Shown here: in pieces, positions 33,333 through 45,563 of the stretch
Numbering within the stretch: the stretch's first letter is position 1
Layout: every line of letters begins with the position of its first letter
DNA from: Prototheca cutis
Taxonomy: Eukaryota; Chlorophyta; Trebouxiophyceae; Chlorellales; Chlorellaceae
Length of the DNA: 64,000 bases
Assembly: GCA_002897115.2 (NCBI GenBank)
Contig: BCIH01000008.1
Coordinates: 536,695-600,694 of the forward strand
Direction of reading: 5' to 3'
Notes under the pieces: model-generated
The model's input: the letters and a program-made list of their open reading frames with translations, nothing else
Databases searched by the model: none
Told to the model about the DNA's origin: nothing
Translations under genes and position numbers: made by a program

Positions 33333-35309
33333 ATGAGCATCACGTCGGACGACCTGCTGCAGAACTTTTTCAAGACGGGCAGCACCGTGAGCATGCCTAG
33401 GATAGACTCCGAGTCCCAGGTACGGCTCCTGTGTTGCCCCTCTTGGTGTCCAGGGATACCTTGGGGGACCGTGGTGGCCCCCGCTCCCCTGGCCTTGTCC
33501 CCACACTCTGGGGGGGCTTCTCTGTGCCCACGGGGTTATCTGCCTCCTGGCTGTATGCGCTCTTGGAACACCGTGCGTTTGTGATTTATGTATGGTGCTG
33601 GTCCCCATCTGGGGGGCCGTCAATTCTAGCGAGGCTTCCAATGAGGAGAATCCCCCCCCCCCTCTGGTCCGCAGTTCCAGGAGTTTATGCGGAAAATTCC
33701 GTCGGCGACGAATCTTGCTGCGGCGATGAGCGAGGGGATGGAGCATCAGAGCGGGGAGCACCAACCCGCGAGCATGCCCCGCGTTCCTTCCCTGGACTTC
33801 ATCAAGTGCGTTGAGCTAATGCCTGGGCTGTCTGTTTTAGGGACTTGAAGTGATGGATGGGCAAGGTTTGTCCGGGGGACGGGGGCATGGCGAGTGGGTT
33901 GGACCCAGCAGCCTTGCCCGAGTGTGTCCGGCGGCGCTGTTGTTGCCGTCAACGGCACAATCCCACCGCCCTTGCCTCCCGACTGCCCACAGTCCTTCAA
34001 AACCCAATCCAACCCCACCGGCAAACACACCCAACCCCACGCCCGTCCCCACAGGGCATTCCTGTCTGCGAGCCGGCCTTCGGCCGACACCATGGCGCTG
34101 GGCCAGCACTCGTTGTTCGGCTCTGCGGCCGCTTCTGCGGCGGCGGCGCCTTCATTTGAGCTCAATGGCTCGGTGGCGCTGACCCTCGGTCGGGCCAAGC
34201 TGGGTGCCAGCTCAAAGGGCTCTGCCGGCGACGGGGGCCCCCCCCGCGTCAACAGCAGTGGCGGCGCTGGGCCCAGCGGAGCTGCTGGCGGTGGTGCAGC
34301 ACAAGGCCCCGGCTCACCCTCTGCTGGTGGTGAGCCCGGCTCGGGACTGCCCCGGAGCGTGTTTGCCCCCGGGGCAGGCGGGAGCAGCCTGCCCATTGCC
34401 GGGCTGCAGGACCCGACGCTGGCAGATCCGTCTCCGACCGCCGGGGGGCCCGCGGGTGGTGCGCCTCCGCCCTCGGCCGCGCACCTGATGCTGAATCCCA
34501 ACATCCTGGCTGCGGCCTTTATGCAGAGCCAGCTGGGCACACGCTCGTCGTCCTATCCTGGTGCTCCCGGGAGTGGTGCTGCTGGAACCCCATCGGCGCT
34601 CAACCACCTGGCATCCGCGCTGCTGGCCGGCGGTGGCGGCGGTTCCTCGGGCCCGCTGCCGGGTCTGGAGCCTCGGTCCCCTGGCAGTGCGACGGCGGCA
34701 GCCGGCGCAGCGCTGGGCCTGCACGGTCTGCAGGGCGTGGGGTCAGGCGCGGCGGCGCTGCAGGCGGCCGCCGCGGTGGCTGCGGGCGCGGGGGGTTCGG
34801 CGGCCGGGGCCACCAGCTCCGAGGGCGATGGCATCGGCGCTGCAGGGCGGTCCGGCAGCATTTCTGGCGCGGCGGGTGGCGATGCGAAGGTCTCGTCGCG
34901 GCGGGAACGCCGCATGCTGAGCAACCGCGAGAGCGCGCGACGCTCGCGCAAACGCAAGCAGGAGCACCTGGCCAGCATGGAGACGAGGCTGGCCGACGCC
35001 GAGGGCGAGCGCGAGCACCTGATCAGCCGCATCGCGCGACTGGAGGACGAGGCCCACCGCCGCGAAGCCGAGCTGGCCGCGCTGCGTGGCGAGGTGCAGA
35101 GGTTGCGGGGCAAAGGCACCGCTGCTGGTGTTGCAGACAGCGCCGACGCCGACGTCGAGCCGCCTCCCACCAGCGACGCGATGCGCGACACGATGCCCAT
35201 TGCCCTTCAAGCCCCGCCGGCCTCAGTGGCCACTGGTGAGACGTTAGAGGTCGCACAGCCCGAGCCCTCGGAAGTAGTTAGCAGGCCCGACGCTGGGCAA
35301 CAGGCCTGA
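33333..35309 (+). CDS. bZIP transcription factor
   Basis: Three exons (33333-33419, 33675-33805, 34055-35309) join in frame to 490 residues. The N-terminus has SDDLLQNFFKTGS and EFMRKIPSATNLAAAM. Both resemble the short conserved helices in plant and algal group-type bZIPs. A long Gly/Ala/Ser/Pro-rich disordered middle follows. The basic region RRMLSNRESARRSRKRKQEH has the canonical N-x7-R spacing. The leucine zipper runs through LASMETRLADAEGEREHLIS and RIARLEDEA. bZIPs bind ACGT-core sites as dimers in the nucleus. The target and bZIP group cannot be told from sequence alone. Its start is 710 bases from the divergent photolyase start. Confidence 0.92.
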
Positions 35310-36118
35310 TTTGGTGGGGGAGCCTTGATCTGGGACCGCTGGTTGACCTGTGCTGCCTTGCCCACCAGGCCGGGCGGCCCTTCTTTTCTCTCCTGCCTCT
35401 GCCCAAGGGCTGGTCCGCTTGCGGGGGATGGGTGTGGGCGTCGTGCGGAGCCTACCCTACCCGTCATCCCCGCAGCTTGTGCTCGTGCTCATCGCTGTGA
35501 TCAAGCATGAAATGTATGAGCGCTGGCCTCTCTTTGCCCATCGCTGGATTTGCTGAATCCTCGAATCTGGCCAGGACCGACGGCAGCAACCCCGTGCACG
35601 ACTCCCGCCTGTGCATGACGACCCCAGTGACTGGCCCTGCACTCTTTCCTGTCTTGAATGCAGTCAATGAACTCTTCTCACCTGTGTTTGATGCGGCGAG
35701 CATGCTGGCCTGGAAGCATGGCGGCACAACGAACACATGCTTGCGGCGGCTACCACTGTTCCCCCAACCAGTGCCGCCCATCACTTGTCGAGCCCTCTCT
35801 TCCCCTGAGGGCACCCCGTTTTGACCCTGTCCGACGCCCCAATTTTCCTTTCTGGTGCGTGTGCCGCGCCACGCCCCGCCCGCCGAGCGGGCGGCCGATC
35901 GGCTTTTGGCGCACATGCCAAGGCTCTATTTTGACCCTGGAGATCACACACAGTAATGCCCAACAATTCGTGCCAGCACGGTGAAGGCGACATACGTTCC
36001 GAGAGGGTGTGCATTGTCAAGAAAGAAGAGGGACCAGTGCGAACCACTCAGCAACAGCAGCAGGCAGGGTTTGAAGCGCAGGTGGCCAGGCACCAGATAT
36101 CCTGCGTTGCCTGGTCCT
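35310..36118. other. Convergent 3' flanks of bZIP and CK2 alpha
   Basis: An 809-base gap between stop codons. No motif-bearing frame was found on either strand. Confidence 0.4.
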
Positions 36119-37661
36119 TCATTGCGTGTCTTCGGCCGCGGCAGCAGCGGGAATGCCAGCACCGTCCGGCACCGCGCTCTCCTCCGCACCGTCCCCAGCA
36201 GCGGCGCGCTGCTGGTACGCGGCGTGCTGCTCCGCGAGGTAAGGGTGGCGCATGGCCTCTTGGGCAGTGAGGCGCTCGGCATGGTCGTAGCGGAGGAGGC
36301 GGTCGATGAAGTCGATGGCCTCAGGCGTGACGAGGTGGGAGTTTTCTGGGGTCACGTAGCGCTGCCAGGGTCTGCGTGCATGCCTGCCAACGGCGGCTTC
36401 CAGCCCCGGATCCAGCTCCAGGCCGTACTTTGCCAGGTAGGCGTAGAGCCCGTCGGTGCCCAGGACACGGGCAATCTTGACCAGCTGGTCATAGTTGTCG
36501 TGGCCGTAGAAAAATGGCTCCTTGCGGAATATCATGCCGGCGAGCATGGCGCCCAGACTCCACATGTCCAGGCCGTAGTCGTAGTCCTGCAGGTCCACCA
36601 GCAGCTCAGGGCCCTTGAAGTAGCGCGAGGCAACGCGCACGTTGTACTCCTTGCCCGGGTGGTAGAACTCTGCCAGGCCCCAGTCGATCAGGCGCAGCTT
36701 GCGCTGCGCGGGGTCGATCATGATGTTGTGGGGCTTGACGTCGCGATGCATGACGCCGCGCGCGTGGCAGTAGTCCAGCGCGCGCAGTACCTCGTAAATG
36801 TAGTACCGGATGTCCGTGTCGCTCAGCGTGGGGTACAGCACCTTGAAGTCAGCGTTGTCAACGTGCTCAAAGACCAGCGACGGCGTCCGCGAGGCCGGAT
36901 CACGCACCACGTCCAGCAGCGTGATGATGTTGGTGCCGCCGCGCAGATTCTGCAGAATCTTGATCTCACGCTTAATCTGTGGCAGCGTGTTGGTTGGCGG
37001 TGGTGGGGGAAGGGGCATTGGCTTTAGGGTTCTTTGTGCTGGCTTACGAACACGCGCACAAACAGGCAAATGGATGACCATCCCTACCAACCCACCTTTT
37101 TCTTCTTCACGGGCTTGAGGATCTTGATGATGACCTTCTCGCCAGTCTTCACGGCAATCCCCTCGAACACCTCAGAGTACTTGCCCCGACCGACTTTGCG
37201 GACAACCTCGTAGTCATCCTGGTTCCTGTGTGATGGAGGGAAGAGGCAGGACACATTTATTCGGAGGGGGAAGGAGGAAGAAAGGGCCTTTAAGCCGTGT
37301 CCAGCCCGGCATGCAGTGGAGGGTCTCGTGGTGATGTGTAAGCCGCCTGCTCGAATCTACGCACTGCTATCGGCCCAAGTTCACATCCCCAATCCCCCCC
37401 ACCCCCACCCACCCCACCCACGCACCCCCATTCGACGGTCAGGTTCTCATAATCCCAGTACTCCTTTGGCTTCTTCAGGTTGACATCTGCGCAGAGTGTA
37501 TTGCAGAGGGTGCATCAATGCCCCTGCCACAGTCCCTGGACCCATGCCAGCCGGCGCTGAGGGCAGGGTCCCCAGGCAATCAGTCTGGGCAGCGCATCCA
37601 CGCAAACCGGGCATAGCCAGGTCCTCTGCTCACCCGCATACACCCTTGAGATGCTGCTCAT
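36119..37661 (-). CDS. CK2A: Casein kinase 2 catalytic subunit alpha
   Basis: Four exons are visible. The start MSSISRVYA is spliced to [20 protein letters not shown] (about 37485-37430). Next comes [20 protein letters not shown] with the Gly loop, then [10 protein letters not shown] (about 37220-37095). The large last exon (36119 to about 36985) starts [13 protein letters not shown]. It holds HRDVKPHN in the catalytic loop, DWG in place of DFG (a CK2 hallmark), and [20 protein letters not shown] in the activation segment. CK2 phosphorylates Ser/Thr in acidic contexts, usually as an alpha2beta2 tetramer. The C-terminus is Ala/Gln-rich. The frame stays open upstream of the chosen Met, so an N-terminal extension is possible. 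Confidence 0.95.
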
Positions 37662-39627
37662 GTCGGCGATGGTGCCCACGCGCACGGCTCCGGGCCTCCG
37701 CAGGCCTCGCCCAGGCGCCGCTCTCTCAGATGGCCAAGCGCCGCTTGAGCTACCGCTAGCCTTTGAATTCCGGCTGGAAGTAACAACTAAATTTAAATGC
37801 AAAGCACTGCCCCACGCAGCGATGGCAAACACCCGGGACAGGCTCCTGTGGCTGGGTCGCCCGTCGAGGATGCCACCCTGGGCGCAACACAGCGCTTGTT
37901 TCAGGAGCGCCAGCTGGGCACAGCAATGCAGCAGCCACAAGCTGATGACAATGACTGCGTTCGCCGCTGGCGAGCCCCAACCTCGTGGCGCTGTGGGCCT
38001 CCTGGAACGAACGTGTCTCTGCGTGGATTTTGTCACAGGCGGTGAGGGCCTGGCCACAGTGGACTGGCGGGAAGGAGGGGCTCCAAGAAGCCACAAATTC
38101 ACAGGAAACAACTCATACGGGATGTTGCATGGTGCCAGCAAAGTCTCACCCGCTTCAATTGTACGACCCAAGGGCATCACGTCTGCCAAAGGTGCCTGAT
38201 CTATCGTCGTTTGCAGCAGCGATGTTCCTGGTCTGGGCAGGCTGCGGCTGAGATTCACTCCCCTTGGATGCTGACTTTTGCACAGTGAAAGCAGCATGTA
38301 TCTCATGGACTATGGTGTGATCAATTCCAGCTGGATGCACGTGGATGTCCAGCATAGTGCAGCAGTGGCTGGCGGCTCGTAACTCTGATGAGACATCAAC
38401 TGCATAGAGCAGAGTGATCTTCATCAACGGCAGAAATGATGAAACCTTCTCGAGATTCGTCAGAAGACTCTCACCTGCACAGCAAGAGCATACCTCCCAA
38501 ACAAAATGCCTGTTTCACCACATTCCCTTGCCACGTCGCTCAGGTGATTGGGTTGGGCTCCTTCTTGGCAGCAGGACAGGTCGTGCCCAACCCACGCCTG
38601 CACTACAGGGAGCAGATGCCCACGGTGCTGTGCCATCAGCTGGTGCTGCACCAACAAGGAGTGCCGGCCCCCAAACAGCGAGCATCGTCTCTGGAACAGA
38701 GACTTGATGGCGTGTCTGAACATGAGACACATTGTGCAGAGCCTGCAGAAGACCGGCCAGCGGCCTCTGCGCTTCCAGCGCCACAGTGCTGATGAACATC
38801 CATCCATCCATCATGGGGGGTTACAGCCTTCTCAACTGGGGGTGGGAACCCCCGGGGCTCCTTCCCTTCCCCGGGAAGGGAAAGCACCCCCGGAGGTGGT
38901 CCATCATTGAAGTGGTCCACCACCCAACTGTCCGCAGTGTGAGAACTTGCGGCCAGTGCTTCCCAAGACCGCCAAGGATACCTGGCGCTCTTGCCGGCCG
39001 GATTGGTTGCATCACTTTTGCCCTGCACGGTAAGACCAGGGCGCTGCAAACACTCCTTGTTTGCTTGCTTGATCACGACTTTATTCAGTGACAAATATTT
39101 GTTGGTGGTGGTGTGAAACGATAGGGGCTCGGAAGAATGTGCGAATGCGAATGCCAGGCCTCGGACACCGACCACAAAAGCAGGCCCTCCCGAGCAAGAA
39201 CAGTAGTCGCCAATCAATTCCTATGTTTTTCCGGTTGTTCGAGAATACATTTCGAGATGCTGTTGCTAGTGCATAACAACGAAGGGTGAGCAACACGTCT
39301 GTAGTCCGAGCGAGGGGCTGAGCGCGGGCTCTGTACCGGCGGAAGCCGAGGATCGCTGACGGAAACTGGTCTGGTGTTTGCTGAAACGTTTTGTCTTGAG
39401 AGTACCTGAAAAGCAAACGGTGATCGAGAGGCCCGTTGCGCTGTGCTCTCGCCCACGGCACTCGTTCTCGCCTGTGGGCCCGACGGAAAGGGTAGTCTGC
39501 CGGTGGTCTGGCACCTCAAACTGACCTTGAGAAGCACGAAACCCGACAAGGCAGCCAAATGAAGCCGCACCCATTCTCCGGTACTCTGGCATAGCACCCC
39601 CACGCCCGGGAAACGGCTTCCGCAAGT
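37662..39627. other. Unresolved 2 kb stretch; possible minus-strand gene
   Basis: Between the CK2 alpha start and the PNUTS-like gene I see exon-like fragments on the minus strand but no recognised family. One is about 38800-38500 (KSLFQRRCSLFGGRHSLLVQ, and SDVARECGETGILFGRYALA, ending at a good GTGAGA donor). Another is about 39015-38930. A third is about 38050-37800 (ARSFQEAHSATRLGLASGE-like). They could be parts of an unknown gene, or of 5' UTR exons of CK2 alpha. I make no product call. Confidence 0.25.
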
Positions 39628-42600
39628 TTGCTGGAGGGCGGGTGCCCCTGCCGCCCCACCGTGATGCTGGCGGAGAAACCCGACGAGACGGCCGAAGGTG
39701 GACCTCCGGGTGTTGCCAATGCCCCGTCGGATTCTGTGTGTTGTGTGAAGCGTGCCAATGCCTGTGTGCCGGCGCTGAGGCGCGTATCGCAACCTTTTGC
39801 CGACCTCGCAGATGCGGCACCTCGGGAGGGTCCCAGCAAGCGCAGCGCCTCGCCTTCTGCCAGCGACGACAGCGGCTCCCGGCCCGTCAAGCGCCGTCAG
39901 AGCGTGTTCCGCCGCACGCGCCGCGCGGAGCGTTGCGGAAAATGCATAAACTGCCTAAACCCCCAGCGCAAGAAGGCCTGCCTGGAGGCCCGTGCACGCA
40001 TGGAGGCCAGCATGCAAGGGGCAAGCGCTGGCGGCGACAGCCTGGACGGCTCTGCCGCCACGGGCCAAGATGGCCCTGCCGCGGGTGCAGACACCGCCGA
40101 TTCGCATGCCAGCAGTGGAACGGGTCCAGGGGGCCAGAAACGCACGGTGCCGGCGGGTGCAGAGACTGGCGGTCCCACCAAGCGGGGCACCAGCATCAGT
40201 GCAGGCTCGGTGCCCGACGCGACTGTGGTGACAGGGGCGCCTCCCGGCCCCCCCGCCGACCCGATCGCCGTGACATTGCAGGGTATCCTGGCCGGGACGG
40301 GGGGCGTGGCCCTGGAGCGGCACGCGGGGACGCTGGCGGGCCTGCTGAAGCGGGCGACCAAGCCGTCCCAGCGAGCGGCGCTGGTCACGGTAATGCAGCT
40401 GTCCTCGGAGCCAGTGCTGCGGGGTGTGGAGGCTGCGGGAGGCCTGGCCACCCTGGAACTCTGGCTGGCTGCCGCGGTAGAGGCCGGCCGGCCTCGGTTT
40501 GTGAGCAAGCTCCTAGACGTGCTGGCGCTGATGCCCGTCACGCTGAGCGCGCTGCGGTCCGGGCGACTGGGGTACCATGTGGGCCGTCTGCGAAAGCTGG
40601 CAGGCATCGACGACGATATCAAGGCCAAGGCCAAGCAACTGGTATCTGCCTGGAAGCTGCTTGTAGAAGCTGGGGGCCCACAGACCGGGCCCCCACAAGT
40701 GGCGGCTGCTCAAGACAGGCAAGAATCCATGTGCACTGGGTGGACTCTATTTTGGTGTTATGAAAGGGGAGCGGTGGGGAATGTGATATCTCCTTCGGCA
40801 CACCATCAAAAGCATGTTTATCATGTTTGGACGCTGTGTGCTGGACTGTGCCCTGACTGCTGTTGCCATCAAATTGCTCAGCCCTTGCTCGGCTCCCTGT
40901 TCATTCCGTGCAGTCGACCACGCCCAGTGTTGGCGCCCATCAGCATCGTCAAGCTGCCACCCCGGCCGACGAGCACAGACGGCGACGAGACGCCGCATTC
41001 GGCGCCAGAGGCGCTGGACATTTTCGCGGAGGATGCAAAGTCACGCCAAGCCGCGGCCGCCACAGCAAAGGTGCAAACTCTGGAGGTTTGTGTAATGGAT
41101 TTTTTGACTTTATTGGACTGGCCGCAGGAAGGGCAGGGGTGGATTCGGTGGATGTGATGCAGTTTCCGATCACACATTCTCGACAGCAACCCCCCCACAT
41201 GCGCACGCATGTTGCAGATCCCGCTGAAGATCACGACGACAGTGCTGGCTGCACCTGCGGGCGAAATCACTGGAGCTGCAGCAGCAGCCCAGGCAGTCTC
41301 CCCCTCAGCGGCGGCCGCCAAACGGGTGGGCTCCAGTCCATTTGACGTGCTGGGAGGGCTGGGGTCCGGCCCGGCCTCAGGCACCTCTTCTTTTCTTGAT
41401 GCCGATTCGTCCCTGGGGGGCAGCCTGGAGCTTGACTCCGGGTGCCTGGTGCCCCTGACGGCCGCAGAGCGTGCCGCGGCTGCTGCGGCACGCGTGCCGT
41501 CGCCGGAACCGCCGGCGGAGCCGCGACCGCCCAAGGCCAAGAGCGTGAGCTGGGCAGAGCCCGGCCGCGTGGCCACTGTTCGATGGTTCCTGTCCAGCGA
41601 TCCTCCGGCTTTTGCCTCTGAAGACGCCGACCTTGCACGGGCTGGGCCGACTGGTGCGGTTGCACCGGGTCCAGGGCCTGGGAGTGTGACGGCAATGAAT
41701 GGCCGGCCGGGCGCAGTCGACCGGCAGCAGCATGCCGTGGAGCAGCAGGGAAGTCCGCATGAAGCCAGTGACGCTCCGGCCACAGCGCCGACTGCGGCCG
41801 CCGGCCCAGTCGGCGAGTCTGACGCCATCGACCTTGCAACACCAGCCACCGACGCAGCGGTCAACCCCGCTGGATTTTTCTCGGCAGCCAAGCGCGAGCA
41901 CCTGCTGGAGGCCTCGGCGCTTCGATCAGTTCGGGAGCAGGAGGACGCAGAGGCAGAGGAGATGGCTGTGGCGCTTGGAGACATGGAGACGACAGTGCTG
42001 TGGCGTGCCGCGCCGGAAGTCGCAGCCATTCTGTCTGTCGCAGCCTCAGAGGACGGTGTCGCCCGGGGCGAGGATTCGCAGGAGGCACCCCGTCTGGCAG
42101 CCGCGCGTCCGGCGCAGCCGGCGGTGCCCCGCTACACCTACCCAGCGGTCGCCGGTGGCAGCGAGAGCGAGCCGCCGCCTTCGGCGCTGGAGCCAGCGTC
42201 GCAGGACGATGCCGGGCTGCTGCCGGCGGCAGCACCGCCACGTCGCATTCCGCTCTCCGTAGAGGAGGCACGCTCCCTCGAACGCACCGGTGCCTACTTC
42301 CACGCACCACAGCAACAACAGCAACAACAGCAACCGCAGTCGCAGCATGGGCGGGGGGGGAGGACGCCGCAGCAGCACGACAACCGCCCGCATCCGAGCC
42401 ATCTTGACCACCACCGTTATCCCGCCGCCGGCGCCGCACAGCATCCTCAGCTCCACGACCACCAGCGCCACCAGCACCATGCTGCTGGTCATGAGCACGG
42501 CCAGAGCTGGCTGGGTGGGCGCAGCTATCCGCAGCAGCATACGCAGACAGGTTCCCGGTGGCAGGTGCCCGCCGGTCCCGGCCCCGGGCCAATGGCGCTT

Positions 42601-43415
42601 GCGCCTGGGCAACCCCAACAGCAACAGCCGCACCACCATCAACAGCAGCAACCGGCGATCATGCTGGACAGCAGCGCTTTGGGCGAGCTGATGCAGAGTC
42701 TGGCATCAGTCGTTGGTCCAGGGAATAATGCAAGCAATGGAGCCCCGCCAGCAGCAGCAGCGGCAGCGCCAACGCCGGCAGGCATGCAGCCGCCGCAACT
42801 CGGCATGGCGCCCAACGGGGGCCAGGTCATGGCTGTCCCCGGCGCCCCGCCGGCCAGGCATGCACCCATGGTCCGAGCGCGGCCCCTTCAAGGGCCGCCG
42901 GTGGCTGGGTTTGGCCCTCCTGGCGGCATGGCCGGGGGCCCAGGGTACGCAGCCTTGCCCCCGCAGCCACACACCGGAGGGCAGATTGATGCCCGGGGGC
43001 CCGACGGATGGCAGGGTCACAGGGCCATGCCGCCGCCGGGGTACCATGCGCCCCAGGGGCCCCCGAGGCAGTTAAGCCACCCGTCGAAAGATCAGCGAGG
43101 CGGGCATGACGGCGAGCGGCATCAAAAGTCCCTAAAGCACGTCCCTTGCCGTTTCTTCAACACTCCAAAGGTCAGCGTCGGTGTGTGTGTGCTTGGGATA
43201 GGTATATGGGGCAGCAAAGGGTTGAGACTCGTGACAGTTTGGCTGTGTACGTGCGCCGTGTGTCATTTCGCCACTCCACCCAGCTCACAAAACCACTGCC
43301 GTCAAATCTGCCGCAGGGCTGTGCAAACGGCGACAAGTGCCGGTTTGCTCACATCCCTGGGGTTGGCGGTCCCGGGCATGGCAGCGGGCTGATGGGCCAT
43401 GAGGCAAGGCGCTGA
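39628..43415 (+). CDS. PNUTS-like nuclear regulator: half CXXC finger + TFIIS-N + PP1 motif + CCCH finger
   Basis: The N-terminal exon (39628, or the Met at 39664, to about 40720) has the half CXXC-type finger RCGKCINCLNPQRKKAC (about 39930-39985) inside an Arg-rich patch. It also holds a helical TFIIS-N/LW-type domain with DPIAVTLQGILAGTGG, LAGLLKRATKPSQRAALV and SKLLDVLALMPVTLSALRSG (about 40255-40670). A segment at about 40930-41085 is spliced to a long Ala/Pro/Gln/His-rich exon (about 41218-43170). That exon carries PKAKSVSWAEPGRVATVR; KSVSW (41539-41553) fits the RVxF docking motif for protein phosphatase 1. The C-terminus has a split CCCH finger: HVPCRFFNTPK, then CANGDKCRFAH. Domain order matches animal PNUTS/PPP1R10, which brings PP1 to RNA polymerase II. 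The CXXC-type finger is extra. Confidence 0.75.
42295..42660 (+). repeat. CAG/CAC-rich Gln/His low-complexity coding repeat
   Basis: Imperfect CAA/CAG and CAC triplets inside the PNUTS-like gene encode Gln and His runs such as QQQQQQQPQSQH and HHHQQQQ. They are in frame with the surrounding protein. Confidence 0.7.
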
Positions 43416-43911
43416 AACAGCACCCCCCAGATCTCCATGCAATCCAGCTGAGCTGGGCTTGCCTGATTACGATGCACAAGGCACTCATTGCCATCACCCC
43501 GGTCTCTGGCTCGTCCTGTGAGGGCCCCATCCACCTTGAACGCTTTGATACCCTCTGATGATTGGGCTCGCTTGAACCTGCCATGCACCCAGTGCTGCTG
43601 CCTCTGTTTTTTCCTCTGCTGCTGCATTCGGAGCGCTTGCCTTCAGGGGCGAGCTGTTGTTGCGAGAGACGTACTCCTTTCAGGGAATCTCCAGGGAATG
43701 CAGCGCGAGGGGACGCAAACGAGGATGCACTTTGGGTTGGAGAACATTGTCATTGTTTGGAATCTCAGCATACAGGCACCAAATGCCGTGGGGAAATGGC
43801 GCCACCCATTCTCATCTCGTCAATATAAGAGTTCACGAAGGATGGCACTGCAAACCCATGTACTCGTGCAACCTTGTTCCAAGCAGATGCGCCCTGTCTT
43901 TGCTTGGGCAT
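43416..43911. other. Convergent 3' flanks of PNUTS-like and DPH7 genes
   Basis: A 496-base gap between stop codons without a supported gene. Confidence 0.45.
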
Positions 43912-45103
43912 TCACTCTGTCCCAGCAACGCTTCCAGGAACGCTTGCAGGCTGCCAGACATGGACGAGGTTATCGTAGAAACTGGCAGTCGCTACGACAT
44001 CTGGAGTCCCAGGTCGCGGCTGCCGCCAGTCAGCACCATACGCCAGCGTCCTCTGGTGCTCATAGTGTTCAATGACGCTCCACACATGGCCTGCGCTGGC
44101 GTCCAACTTCAGCACCAGGAACCCAAACTGCATGCAGGCAGCCAACAGCACATCACCAGCCTCTGGGTGCCACCGCAGCCGCCATACACCGCCGCCCGTG
44201 GCAAGCTGCATGGGGAATGCATGGTGATGAGATGTGATTGGAGGCGGGAAACGTGACATCGCCTGTCCGTCCCTTTGAATACCACACAGCAGGCAACCAA
44301 GCTTGCACTGATGATGTTCATCACAGCAATCATCCCCATCACCTGTCAAAAAAGCGGACCTTGCTCTGCAGCAGCGGCCGCCCAGGCCAGCGGAGGTCCC
44401 AGGCCCGGACAGCTTCATCGTAGCTTCCTGTGACCACAAGGTGTGGGGTGTGGAGGCTGGGCACGACGCAGCAGACTCCGGCACCGTGCTCGCGCCGCTG
44501 GCGCCATGCTGGGGCCGCCATCCTTGCGTCCCAGGCGCAGAGCATGGCGTCGTCACCGCCAGTGAATGCCAGGTTGGCGTCGGAGGGATCCGCAGCCACA
44601 GCCCAGGTCTCCAGATCGTGCGCTTGCCAGCGGGCCACTTCACACAACCCCCCAGGCGTGGCCTGGAACCGTGCCGCGGTGCCGTCCGAGAAGCTGGCAA
44701 GCAGCTCGTTGGCCTTGCTCTCATGCTGCCAATCCATGCAGCACATCAGCGCGCCGTCTTCCCGAGGAGCGCTTCGGTCCAGCACGGTAGCCCCGGGGTC
44801 CAACAGGGCCATGCCTCCGTCCGTCAGCGCGGCTGCAAGCACGGGGCGGTCGCCTTGCGGCCGCCAGGCCGCCTCGAACACGCCCGGCAGCGCCGTGCTT
44901 GCCCTGTGCACCAGCTCCGGGCCTTGGCCATCGACCAGGTCGTACATGTGGATGTGACCTGACCGTTGGCCCGAGACCTGGTCCAACTGGTAAGTGCCCA
45001 CCGCCAGGCGGTTGGTGAGCTCACCATCCACAACGGGGCACCACTTGACCACGTCGGTGTTCTCACCAAGCTGTAGCGTGCACAGCATGCTGGCTGGGCC
45101 CAT
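43912..45103 (-). CDS. DPH7: DPH7/WDR85 WD40 protein, diphthamide biosynthesis
   Basis: Exon 1 (from 45103 to about 44358) starts MGPASMLCTLQLGENTDVVK. It carries WD-type repeats: VFEAAWRPQGDRPVLAAAL, WAVAADPSDANLAFTGGDDA, LCAWDARM and VVTGSYDEAVRAWDLRWPG. Exon 2 (about 44205-43912) has GGVWRLRWHPEAGDVLLAAC and HQRTLAYGADWR, then VATASFYDNLVHVWQP. The TGSYDE...DLR and YGADW...FYD..VHVW blocks are specific to DPH7 among WD40 proteins. DPH7 hydrolyses methylated diphthine to diphthine in the eEF2 diphthamide pathway, in the cytosol. It is divergent from SufD. Confidence 0.88.
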
Positions 45104-45563
45104 TGCTGTCTGTATGCAGACTTGGACTACCTATATCGTTGCGTTCGCCGGGGACTGGATGGAGGTGATGGCGTCTTGGGTGATGGGAAGGATGCCTGGC
45201 TCTGAGCGCTCCCGCAAGCCCACCTCACTGCATGCAAGAAGCATGCATGCACTGCACTCTTTCGACACAGCTCGGCATTCAGTAGAAGTCAACAAGAAAA
45301 TTAAAGAAATCAAGCATATGGCATGTGGAAGCCAACAAAGATCGAGCGTTTGGAGGCGCGGTTTCGTTGGGCAACGGCAAAATAGCAAGACGGTCATGGG
45401 AGCATCCCGACATGCATCCGGTCGGGGAAGCACGTTGCATTTGTGACAATCCCACGAAGAGAAAAGTCATAGTGGCACGATAGACATCATTCCACCGTTT
45501 GCTCTGTTATGTACAGGTGCAGATTCATGCATTAGACTGCCGTGCTGTCGAGAAGCTTTCACC
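45104..45563. promoter_or_regulatory. Divergent region, DPH7 / SufD
   Basis: A 460-base gap between outward-facing starts, more AT-rich than coding DNA. No specific element was recognised. Confidence 0.35.

Noticed and set aside
40878..42029. Long minus-strand frame opposite the PNUTS-like gene
   Set aside because: Antisense of a low-complexity Ala/Pro coding region. No motif on that strand, while the + strand has the TFIIS-N, RVxF and CCCH features.
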